From: Heterodera schachtii
Lineage: Eukaryota > Nematoda > Chromadorea > Rhabditida > Heteroderidae
NCBI GenBank assembly: GCA_023374025.1
Contig: SIJG01000034.1
Coordinates: 895,893 to 959,892, forward strand
Reading direction: 5' to 3'
DNA length: 64,000 nucleotides
Shown piece by piece: positions 41,684 to 51,842 of the stretch. Numbering within the stretch: position 1 is the stretch's first letter; every line of letters begins with the position of its first letter. The notes under the pieces are model-generated. The model was not told where the DNA came from and made no database searches. It saw nothing but the letters and a program-made list of their open reading frames with translations. The translations under genes and the position numbers were made by a program.

Positions 41684-42339
41684 TTTAAATTTAAGAATAA
41701 ATTTCTCTCAAATTTTCTAAAAAAAATTCCTTTAATAATATAAAAATGACAAAATGAAAAAGCTTCAATTATAATGAAAATCAATTTGTTGAAATTTATT
41801 ATGAAGATAATTTTTTGAGAATTTGGGTTTATTACAAAAATCAGTACAAATTTAAAAAAATCAGGACAATCATCAATGTTTCGGGATGATTTTCCAAAAA
41901 ACAGTAAAGCCAAAAATTTACATGAAATTACATTAAAAATATAGAAAAATTCTTATCCCCGGGACAATCAAATGCGAAAATCAGGACAAAATTTGAAAAG
42001 GAAGGATCTTTTTTAATTAAAAAAATAAGAAAATTAGAAAAAATAAATAAATAAAAAAAAATCAAGGATGTGTTTGAAAATGGCATTAGAAAAAAAATTC
42101 AAAAATTATTTAAAAAAAATTTTATGCTGGCGAAAAATACAAACCATTTGAAAAAAAAACTATTGAATTTTATTGTATATAATAAAATTTTTACAGTGTC
42201 CTTGGATTTCACCAATTTTCCCGTTATGTCCTTGGAAATCATTATACCGGTCCTATATAACAATTCCGTTAAAAAATTTTTTATTTTTATCCTATGGGAG
42301 TGTAAAAATTTACAAATTATTTCAAACATTCATTGGCGC
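41684..42339. other. AT-rich intergenic sequence, nothing found
   Basis: No gene or element recognised. Frames of 75-90 codons at 42070-42345 are AT-rich and carry no motif. Confidence 0.4.
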
Positions 42340-42480
42340 TTCTAATTTTATCCCATTGAATGCTTTTCCCATTAGCCAACAGCAGAGGTGTCAACAAAAA
42401 ATAATTGCGTGATAATTACCCCTTTAATTAAATTTATTTACTTTATTTATTTATTTTTTGGCATTGCGGCAACACTACAA
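42340..42480. repeat. Direct repeat with 44030-44180 (upstream of chemoreceptor)
   Basis: TTGAATGCTTTTCCCATTAG, CCAACAGCAGAGGTG, AAAATAATTGCGT and TTTTTTGGCATTGCG recur in the same order at 44040-44175, about 370 bp before the receptor start codon. The duplication may include its regulatory region. Confidence 0.55.
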
Positions 42481-42697
42481 TATGCTAAGTAAATGTTTGA
42501 AGTTTGAGGAAACGTACTTTTTGATTAAAATATTTTTTTTTCAAATTCGAAAAACTTTCATCAACATTTTTGGCCTGAGAAATTTTCGAAAAACTTTAAA
42601 TAAAGGTTGGATAAAATGGTAACCACCTGCTGGGCACTGTTAGGGAATCGGACTCTCGAATCTCGAGTCGGGGAGTCGGGATAAAATAGGTATACGC

Positions 42698-43397
42698 CAG
42701 GGATGTTGCAAATTGAAAAATAAAAAGCGAAAGGCGAAATTTGCGAAAGTAAAATAAAAAGCGAAAGCGAAAAGGTGAAAGTGAAATGCCCAAAAAAAGC
42801 GAAAAATGCGAAACTTGCGAAAGGCGAAAAGGCGAAATTTTTTTCCAAAAATTAGATGAATTTGACAGACTTAAAAATTCGCCTTTTAATTCTTAACTGT
42901 TCTGTTTATTTGCTTTTATTTTTTATTTCTTTTTTTATCGTAGATTTTTATATAGAAATTTATAAACGCATATGGATCTGTCCAAAAAATGATAGATTTT
43001 TGCAATTTTGAGAGAATTTTTTTTGAATAATTACGATTTTTGGGCCCGGCGATGCCGATAGGCATGGCAGGCGAATTTTAAAATTAAAAAAAAATTAAAT
43101 TAAAAAAGAAACTGTCAACCGGCATCGAACTCCTGAGAGAAAATAATGTCAAGGTTGATGAACTAACCACTACACCACACTACAGAAAAATAATTTGGTA
43201 AAAATTTCGTGTTAATTTTTTGCTTTTTCTCCCACAAAAATGCATTTGTTTATTTAAAAAACCCAATCTTTAGGGGTGTACTTTTTTTTCGCTTTTCTGC
43301 CAAAAAGCGAAAGGCGAAAAGCGAAAGGCCCAAAAAAAGCGAAAATGCTAAACTTGCGAAAGGTGAAAAGCGAAAAGCGAAACTTGCAACATCCCTG
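42698..43397. mobile_element. hAT-type non-autonomous element, 700 bp, perfect 8-bp target duplication
   Basis: Termini CAGGGATGTTGCAA and TTGCAACATCCCTG are flanked by identical GTATACGC (42690-42697 and 43398-43405). Near each end are repeated GCGAAAGGCGAAA/GCGAAAAGC motifs, the subterminal repeats expected of hAT elements. The interior contains a GC hairpin (43047) and a tRNA-like sequence (43112-43184, minus). No transposase is present. The intact duplication points to a fairly recent insertion. Confidence 0.93.
43112..43184 (-). ncRNA. tRNA-like sequence (SINE or tRNA relic) inside the hAT element
   Basis: On the minus strand TGGTGTAGTGGTTAG matches a tRNA A box and D arm, and GAGTTCGATGCC matches the B box and T loop. 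Spacing and total length (about 73 bp) are tRNA-like, but a paired anticodon stem is not clear. It is probably a decayed tRNA or tRNA-derived SINE captured by the element. Confidence 0.55.
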
Positions 43398-43405
43398 GTA
43401 TACGC

Positions 43406-44029
43406 TTTCTTAAGATGATATTTTTGTAGAAAAAAAAGATAAATAATTATTTTTAATTTTTTAAGCATATGCCAAAAGGGTTTTTTAATAATTTTGGCCA
43501 ACAAAGAGCTTGGATGGGTTGAATGAATCACATAAAACGATTGAAAAAACAATAAAAAAGCTAAATGAATTTTTTTTTAAAAAGCTAATGGACAGAAATT
43601 TGCTACTTCCCATGGTTAAGTCTGGAAATAAAGTAAGTTTTCAGTTTAATTTTTTTATAAAAAAAAATAACTAGTGCTAAACACAGACAAAACTTCTTTG
43701 AAGCAAAACTGCGGTGAGCAATGAGGCATTGTTCTATTATATAAATTTCATTTTTATTTTTAATAGCCATAATTAGCTGTTCATTATCATTGGGGTATGA
43801 TATTAATTCAATACTGAAATTTAAAAAAAAAATTTTTATTTGAAAGTTAATGTATCGATTAATTTGTTTAGCTTAAAACAAAAACTTTACATTACAAAAT
43901 TATTTTCTTTAATATAAAAATCATTATTAGTATTATGATTATTCTGTAATTTATGGCAAACAAAAATTCTTCTCCATGCTCAGGGTGTGCGAAAATGTAC
44001 AACTTTTTGCCATTGGATCAAATGGGTTA
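43406..44029. other. Intergenic, nothing found
   Basis: AT-rich sequence between the hAT element and the receptor upstream region. No ORF, RNA or repeat of note. Confidence 0.4.
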
Positions 44030-44540
44030 TTATTTTTATCCAAATGAATGCTTTTCCAATTAGCCAACAAAAGCAGGTGAAAACGAAAATAATATTTGCG
44101 TACTAAATGCCCTCATTAATCATTCAAATTTTAATTAATAAATGCCAAGTTTTCTTACTTTTTTGGCATTTGCGTAAATGGATAAAATTTTATTGCATTG
44201 CTAAAGGCAGCCGTAATTAAGCAGAATTTCCATTTATTAGCAATTTTAATTACACGAACAGATGGTTTTTCAAAAAAGAAATTAATTTTTTTTCATTAAA
44301 AATGAAAAAGCGGTCAAAATTTTCTTTTTTTATCCACCAAAAGCAGAAGTTTTAAAGATCAAATTTTTTTTTTAATCAAGTGCCAAAAATTGCATTTCTT
44401 TTTTTGGTTAAGATTAACTGAATGAGAAAATTGTACTGATTTTTTTAACAAAAATTTTCTTATTTAAGGAAAAATTTTCAACCCTTAATTGCCATTTTGC
44501 ACAAATTTATTAAAAAAAATTAAAAATTAAATAATACAAA

Positions 44541-47500
44541 ATGAATAATTCGACGATATCAAATGGCACCAATACGAACTGTGAATTTATTGAGCAGCTT
44601 TTGCTGATGCCATTCTATCGGATACTCACATGGGCTCAGCTTTTGATAGTTTTTGCCATTTTTGGTTGCATTTCGGCACTAATTTTCTTTTATTTACGCA
44701 GCAAAATCACAATCCATGGCAATTTTATGGTATTTAATTGAATTTAATTTCTTTTAAATATAATTTAATTTTACAATTTTAGATTTTGTTTGCCAACATT
44801 GTGTTCATCCACTTGATAAATGCGTTCTTTTGGGGAGCTTCAATTGTGCGCTATAAGGTGTTGCAGATATGTAAACATAACATTTCTAAGCGATTAAATT
44901 TAAATTGGAAAGATTTTGCCTAATTTTACTACCTAATTTCTTCAATTTAGATAATTTTAAAGAAAATTTCCTTAGGAAACATTTACCTAATTAATAAGCT
45001 TTATGAATTTATATGAATTTTGGTCAAGAAAAAAAATTTATTGGGTAGCCCCATTCTTATGCGTGGATTGGGTGTTCTTTTTCGATTTTTAGAATTTTGG
45101 TGACGAATTTTTCGAAAAAATGCAAAAAATTTACCAAAAATTGCTAAAACAAATTCTGAAATATTTATTTTAATTAAAATGTGAATTTAATTATATTAAT
45201 CTTGAATTTTTCCCGCACTATTTAACCAAAAATTACTTGTTTCAGTTTCTTACGTACACTTATTCGTCAAATTGTGAGCTGTTGACCCCAGTTTGGCTGG
45301 CATTTCTGCTTGGTTCTCCGTCCTACATTTATTTGGTCGCCTATTCTGGCATTCATTTTTCAATTATGGCGGAACGTTTTCGCGCAACAGTTTTTGTACG
45401 GAATTATGAAAATGAACGATTTACTTTTGGGTCGATTTGTGCGCTAATTTCGGTAATTAAATTTCCCCATTAATTTATTATTTTCTCACCATGCAATTTT
45501 TTTTGTTAGTTTTTATTTCCGTTTCTTGACCATAGTTTAGCGCCGAAAAAGCACCATACTAATTAAAGAATTATAATTCGAATTAAATTTTTTTTATTTT
45601 TCCATTTATACATAGTTACTGTATCACTTTTATAATATTCGTTGATTATTTATTTTTTATCATTTTAAGCATTTTCAAAAAAAAACCGTCATAGTATTTG
45701 TTTTAGCTAATTTTTTCTCTAAATTAAAATTTTAAAAAAAAAGTTTTTTATTTCCATTTCTTGACCATTGTTTGTTTACCTGAAAAATCACTCTATTAAT
45801 TAAAGAATTTTAATTAAAATAAATTTATAATTTTAAATAAAATAAATTTATTGATTTTTTACATCTTAAATTCACTATGATAACATTCGTTGAATCATTT
45901 TTTTAAATATATTTTTATACTTAAATTTCCGTCAATTTTAGCAAAGTTTTCCTTGAAAAACCGCCATATTATAGTATTTGGCTAATTTTTTCTCTAAATT
46001 AAAATTCAAAAATATAATTAATTTTATCCATTTTTCCAAAGTGGTCCGTCTCATTTGTGTACATGTTTTGTGTGATTTTCACCGCTTTAATGGACACTGG
46101 CGCATTTTCAAAACCGTTGGGACTGATTTCACTGACATCAAAAAGTTACAATGCCCAAGGCATTGTCTGCTCATATTATGCCATTTTGGCGTTGCTGATC
46201 ATCACAGCGATTGGCGACGTGTGGGTGATGCGAATCAACAAACGGTTGAGAAATCGGTAATTAATACCATTAATTAATTAATTAGGTAATTAGTGGAATT
46301 AAGTTTAATCCATAGTGGCGATTTGCACTTATTTAATTAAGTATCATTATTAATTATTTAATTAGTGGAAATAAGTTTAATCCAGTGTGGCGAGTTACAC
46401 TTATTTCAAAAATTCTTATCAGTTTGAAGGATGTTAAAATAATTTTCTTTCTAATTTTTTCGGTTTTATCGATTTGCTCTGATTGTTATTTTTGCAATAA
46501 AATAAATAAAATGAATTTGCAGCCTAAAATTAATTTTAAAAAAAAGGAAATTTTTTAATTATTTATTAAAAAAAGGATTTCTGAAACAATGGCATTAATT
46601 CTAAGTATATTCAAAAATATCCATATTTCATAAAAATAAAATTTGGCTGACATTTTCACAATTTAAATTAATTCCTAAATGTTTTTGCAAACCACTTGGG
46701 CTTTTTTTTCAAATTTCCAATTTTTAAGGACCAACTCTTAAAAAATAAAATAAATAAAACGTAATTTTAATTTTATTTTTATTTTTAAGGGTATCTGATT
46801 ATTGGTCCTATTCTGTGAGCACAAATTATCAGGTGAAGGAAAACTTGACTGTTATGCGACTGGTGCTTCCGCTGGACATTTCTTATGCAATTTTGTTTGG
46901 CATTTATTTGCTCATCGGCATTATTTTACGCCGACTTCGTGCCGAAATGTCGGAGATTAATTACGTAGCATTTTACAATACGGCAGTTACTGTAAGCAAT
47001 TAAGATTTTGTAAATTGTTTTTGACAGAGTAAAGGAACAAATACATGGATTTGTTGAAAAATTCAAGACTCCGATCAGCAGGGGACTGTAATAGCGAAAC
47101 GCATCCGGACCAAATTTAGACATTTTTCTGGATTTCATACCTAAACCCTGATACAGCATCCAAAGCTAATTGGGTTTTTTGAAAAACAGATTGTTTTCTG
47201 GACCCAAATCTTGGTATAAAAAAACCCAGAATTCAGGGTCTGGATACAGACCAAAAAAACAAACAGGATCCCCAATCTACCGAATTTTTGTATAAATCCT
47301 GACTTTTCTTGGTTCTGATTTTGTTCCAAGACCCGGATTAGAACCCGGGCCCATTAAATTCCGTGCGCCAGCGTCAGAAAAATGCAGCCGTTCCGAATTT
47401 CTCGATTTAAAACAAGATCAGAGTCCCAAAAAACCGAAGGATCTGGATCAGATCGTATTTTTCTTTATTAAACAAGATTTTTGCTGAATTAAAAGCAAAA

Positions 47501-47835
47501 CAGTGTCCCAATTTGCCGAATTCTTGGATTAAAAGCAAAAAAAAAAAAAAACAATTTTTCTAGCTTTTAATCCGCTTACAATACTCGGGTCAGTATATGT
47601 GTGATCCGGCCAAATCCAGTAATTGGGGTCGTTTTGAACAAATTTTTATGTTTTTTTGCGAATTCAAATACGATTTGTTTAGCTTTTGTTGCTGCATTCG
47701 GCTGTCACATTGGCAATTTATATCCAATTTGTCAAAATGGCATCCGCAAATTCGCGCCGAAGAGAATTGAGGGTTGAGCCGACAGCAAAGCTTACTGAAG
47801 AATATTTCAAACAATTGACAAACCAATGGAAATGA
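44541..47835 (+). CDS. Sra-type serpentine chemoreceptor (7TM GPCR), complete, six exons
   Basis: Exons placed by eye: 44541-44729, 44783-44857, 45246-45452, 46042-46256, 46790-46991 and 47683-47835. Phases agree throughout and give 346 residues. All have GT donors and AG acceptors. Exon 1 starts MNNSTISNGTNTNCEF, with N-glycosylation sites, and TM1. TM2 is in exon 2. Exon 3 has CELLTPVWLAFLLG and the end-of-TM3 motif MAERFRATVFVRNYE, the hallmark of the nematode Sra/Srab/Srb/Sre superfamily. TM4 and TM5 are in exon 4, TM6 in exon 5, TM7 in exon 6 (LLLLHSAVTLAIYIQF). The tail EEYFKQLTNQWK also fits. Expected role: chemosensory receptor in sensory neurons. The AAG/GTGTTG donor of exon 2 is the least certain. 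A stray exon 5 copy lies at 20859-21070. Confidence 0.85.
45510..46015. repeat. Tandem duplication inside receptor intron 3
   Basis: 45510-45745 and 45750-46015 share TTATTTCC(G/A)TTTCTTGACCAT, ATTAATTAAAGAATT and GCTAATTTTTTCTCTAAATT in the same order. It is diverged, so it is not very recent. Confidence 0.6.
47004..47682. other. Receptor intron 5 with internally repetitive sequence
   Basis: This is intron 5 of the chemoreceptor. Phrases such as CTGATCCGGATC-like, GACCCGGATTAGAACC and CCGAATTTTTGTAT recur in variant form between 47100 and 47560. It may hold a diverged element; no ends were found. Confidence 0.35.
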
Positions 47836-47929
47836 ATATTTTCACAAATTTAGGTTAATTAATCACCACACCACAATGTTGAAATATCCTCTTTATTAAT
47901 ATTTAATTGCAAAATAATTCGATTCTAAA

Positions 47930-48092
47930 TCTCTCTCATCCCTCCCCCCTTTCTATCTTTTTCTCTCTTTCTCTCTCTCGCTCTTCTCTCTCTCCATCAC
48001 TCCTCTCACTCTCCATCTCTCTCTCTCTCACACTCTCTCTCCATCTCTCTCTCCATCTCTCTCTCTCTCACTCTCTTTCTGTCTCTCTCTCA

Positions 48093-48125
<33 letters not shown>

Positions 48126-48270
48126 CATCTCTCTCTCTCCATCTCTCTCTCTCACGCTCTTTCTGTCTCTCTCTCACTCTCTTTCTCTCTCCTCTCTCTC
48201 TCTCTCTCTCTCCTCCATCTCTCTCTCTCTCCATCTCTCTCTCTCACGCTCTTTCTGTCTCTCTCTCACT

Positions 48271-48306
<36 letters not shown>

Positions 48307-48420
48307 TCTCTCTCCATCTCTCTCTCTCACGCTCTTTCTGTCTCTCTCTCACTCTCTTTCTCTCTCTCTCTCTCTCTCCATCTCTCTCTCTCTCTCTCGA
48401 TTTTCTCTCTCTCTCTCAAT
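47930..48420. repeat. Long CT-rich microsatellite
   Basis: About 490 bp of CTCTCT with regular CCATCTCT and CACTCTCTTTCTGT interruptions, arranged as a higher-order repeat of roughly 100-110 bp (CACGCTCTTTCTGTCTCTCT recurs three times). Reading frames through it are artefacts. Confidence 0.9.
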
Positions 48421-49347
48421 TCATTGGAATAATTTAATGAGGGCAAAGTGATGAAGAAGCTCATTAATTGTGGCGAAAAGCAAGGAAGTGGAATAAAAAT
48501 TTTTTTTTTTGAGCATTTGTTATTGCTTATGGGTATGAATCCGATTTTCATAAAGAAAAGCTGCAAATATTTAAATAATAATTATATAAAAATTGAAATA
48601 TTTTGCCAATAATTCTTGCATAAGTATGAAATATGAACAAAATCCAAAAAAAAAAAAATTAGTAAATAAATTTAATTTGGTTTTTAATTTTGCGAATAAA
48701 TCTTATTTTTAATTACTAAAAAAAAACAAAAAATTTGTCCTTCAGATGTGGAGATGAAATGCTAAATATTTTAGATAATAATTTAATTACACTTTTTTAT
48801 AATTATTTTTTTGATCAGTAGAGTAGAAAATAAAATTTATTAAAAAGATGAGTTCAGCAGAAATTAATTATAATTATTAATAAATATTGCTTATTTTAAA
48901 AAGCTATGGAGTGGCAATTTTGCAGTAGGATATTTGGTGATCCGACGGTGCCAAAAGATGCCGACGGATATTTATTTATTTTTTAATTTGTTCGGTTTAT
49001 TAACGATTTTGGCTAAAAATGAAATTTAAACCATTCAAAAAAGGACAAAATTTAATTAAATCCTTGATATTGAAAATCCAACAATTTTTAATCCCATTTT
49101 TGATGAATGGAGTAGAAAAAAAGGTTATTTACAAAATGTTTATTTTTTTTAATTTAAATAAATCAGTAGAGAAGAATTATTATTATTATTAATTATTTTT
49201 TTCAAATAAATTGATTTTATGATTTTTTCCGTAAATCAGTAGAAAGCAATTGATTTTTCATGTGAATAAAAAGCCAATCATGGACAAAAAAATAATAATT
49301 TGGGCATTTATTAAAGAAAAAAAAATTGCAAATATAATCCCGAAAAA
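48421..49347. other. Intergenic, with second-type upstream region of the copy at 49348
   Basis: No gene seen. The last 110 bp (GTAGAAAGCAATTG, CATGTGAATAAAAAGCC, AATCCCGAAAAAATG) are shared with the region upstream of the minus-strand copy at 23568-24164, so these two copies have the same promoter type. Confidence 0.45.
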
Positions 49348-50036
49348 ATGAAATTATATCTATTATTCATTTTAATTATATTTTTAATTGCTGAAATTAA
49401 ACAAATTGAAACGGCTAATAAAAAATTACAGCAAAAATCATTTGATGAAATATTTGGAGAAAAATGGAATGAAAAAGAAGAAGAAAAAAGAGAAATAATT
49501 GGAAAATTCTATAAAATTAAAGAAAAAATCAAGCAAAAAGGAAGAAAATATTCAAAAAAAGAATGGGAAAAATTGAAAGAAAAATCGGCAAAAAAATTGG
49601 GCACAAATCAAAATATATTTATGAATGGATTAAAGAATTAGGACTTAATCAACGAATACATAAAAGCTATAAATCAAAAACTGATGAACAGAAAATTGAA
49701 ATTGTACGAAAATTCATTGAAATGACAAAAGAATATAAGCAAAAAAGGAAAATATTCGCCCAAAAGAATGGCAGCCAAAATTATGCCGAAATTTGTAAGA
49801 AAATTGGAGTTAGCTGAGACACAATTAACAAATGGAAGAAACACTTTGGAATTAGCAGTAAAAGAATAACGGAAAAAGAGAAAATGGAGAAAATGAAAAA
49901 ATATTGGCAAATAAAAAAAGAAAATCCAAAAATGAGTGAACGGGCAATTGCCGAAATGATTAAAATTGATAGAACGACCATTTCTAAATGGAAGAAAGAA
50001 TTTGGAGAAGAAATTTTGGAGGATTTAAATGGATGA
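49348..50036 (+). pseudogene. HTH-repeat family copy, three-HTH form with frameshifts and a stop
   Basis: 49348-49641 encodes MKLYLLFILIIFLIAEIKQI, DEIFGEKWNEKEEEKR and part of HTH1, then slips. 49563-49817 covers KYIYEWIKELG in another frame and slips again at GCCCAAAAGAATGGCAGCC. In HTH2, GTTAGCTGAGAC gives a stop at the start of the recognition helix. HTH3 runs on to 50036 (DRTTISKWKKEFG, GEEILEDLNG). At least three lesions. Confidence 0.75.
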
Positions 50037-51842
50037 TTAAAAGAAAAATTGGATAAATTTGCCGTAAAATTTTATTTGAAAAATTGTAACCAATTCTTAA
50101 GTTAAGTTTTTCAAATTTTAATTGAACACATGCTAATTTCAAATATAATTTTATAAATTTTTATTTTAAAAATAAATTTATTTTCTTGTTTTGGTTTAGC
50201 ACGCCAAAAATAAATAAATAAATGAACCAAAATTCGTACAAATTCACAAGGCTCTTATCATTATTTATGGGGACATAAATGTAAAATTTGGTAAAATCTC
50301 ACAAAATGGATCTGCAGCATAAAAGTCTAAAAATCCATTCTTCGAGAAAAGAAAATCTATTTTTGTTGCCTCCGGCAATTTTCTACCGGTTTAGAAAAAA
50401 AATAGAGCATTAAACTATGTTATGGATTTTAAGTCGAAAATTAAAATATTCTTAACTGATAATTATATTTTATGAAGCATCGATCGATCAGTGAAAAGAT
50501 AAATAAAATTATAATAAACATTTGTTGTATATTAAATTTTCAGTAAAATAAATTTGTAAAATAACTACGAAGGCCAGTAAGTGGTAGGGCTGCCAATTTT
50601 ATGTAAATCTAAGCCTATTTAGGTCATTTTTATCGCATTTTTTTGCCTATTAGATCTTTTACGAAGAATTTTTTCCAAAAAATAACCATTTTTTAAATTT
50701 TATTTATATATTTCAAATACACACGAAAAGCGAATTTTTAACTTAATTTGAAGTTTTATTTACAATTACTATTAACATATAAATTTTTTAATCAATTATT
50801 AATTTAAAATGCAAAAAAAAAAAGATACGTAAAACTAAAAACAGGATTTTTCGGAACACTTGCAAAACGGAAAAGGGTTATTGGGAGAAGGGCTAATAGA
50901 ACGGGATCAAATTTTCGCCCTCCGTTCCGCCAGCCGATCTCTGATCAGCGGATGTTGCTGTTTCTGTTGCTGATCGGACATGTCACAAGTCTGCCAGCTG
51001 CGGATGATCATCGCAACTTTCTTCCCCCATTTTTTTCTCGCCCCCCATCAATTAAACTCCTGTTCCCATTTAATTGCCCTCCCGAGCGCTCAAAAAATAA
51101 TTTTATTTGACGAGACACACGACATTTTTTGGCTGCCGACCATCGGCGTTGACTTTCTCTCCAAAAATTGCTTCCTGCTAATTTGATCATCATCATCATC
51201 ATCATTAATTAATTGCTGCGCCGCCGCCGCCGTTGGGGCGTTCGTTTTTGCCGTCCGAGTCTGCCGCGAACGGTAATTAGCAGTTGTATTACAACAACAA
51301 CATTAGCACTAGCAGGTCATCATTCCCCCGGATCAGCAGATAAGCTAAGGATAAGTAAGCATTATCACATGCCATAATTAGTTGTAGACAGAATAAAAGG
51401 GCACCAGCACCCACAGTTTGGCTGCGGATGATCAGTCAGTCGCCCCGTTCGGCGGGCACTGATCGGCTCTGTCTGTCACTGATTAGTGAAATTAAATTTT
51501 CTACGGATTGCTTTTTGTTGCGACTAATCATAGAATTATGCCATTATTTTAAATTTATTTCTCTCTGACAAAAAAAAATTTTGGATTTGAAATTTAAAAG
51601 TTGCAATAAGATGGATAATTTTTTGAAATAATTAGCGGAAAATATTGAATATATCTTCTGGCTTAGAATAAGAAAAAAATCATTTACTTTCATTTAAGCG
51701 CCAGGAAAAAGTTTTAAAAAATTAAACACAATTAAAATTTAACCAATTTTGTTTAATTTATACATTAAAATTTAATTATTTTACCTTTATAAACCTGTAA
51801 AAAATGAGGACGATAATTAATTCTTATCTTGAATATTCAGAT
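50037..51842. other. Intergenic; possible regulatory region of the secreted Thr/Pro-rich gene
   Basis: 50037-50900 is anonymous AT-rich DNA. 50920-51480 is more balanced, with CTGATCAGCGGATG-like phrases (50940, 51330, 51425), an ATC microsatellite at 51184-51205, GCCGCCGCCGCCG at 51222 and ACAACAACAACA at 51290. No spliced frame was supported. It could hold promoter or 5' UTR sequence for the gene at 51843. Confidence 0.35.

Noticed and set aside
47907..48437. 176-residue Ser/Leu-rich ORF
   Set aside because: Translation of a CT microsatellite.
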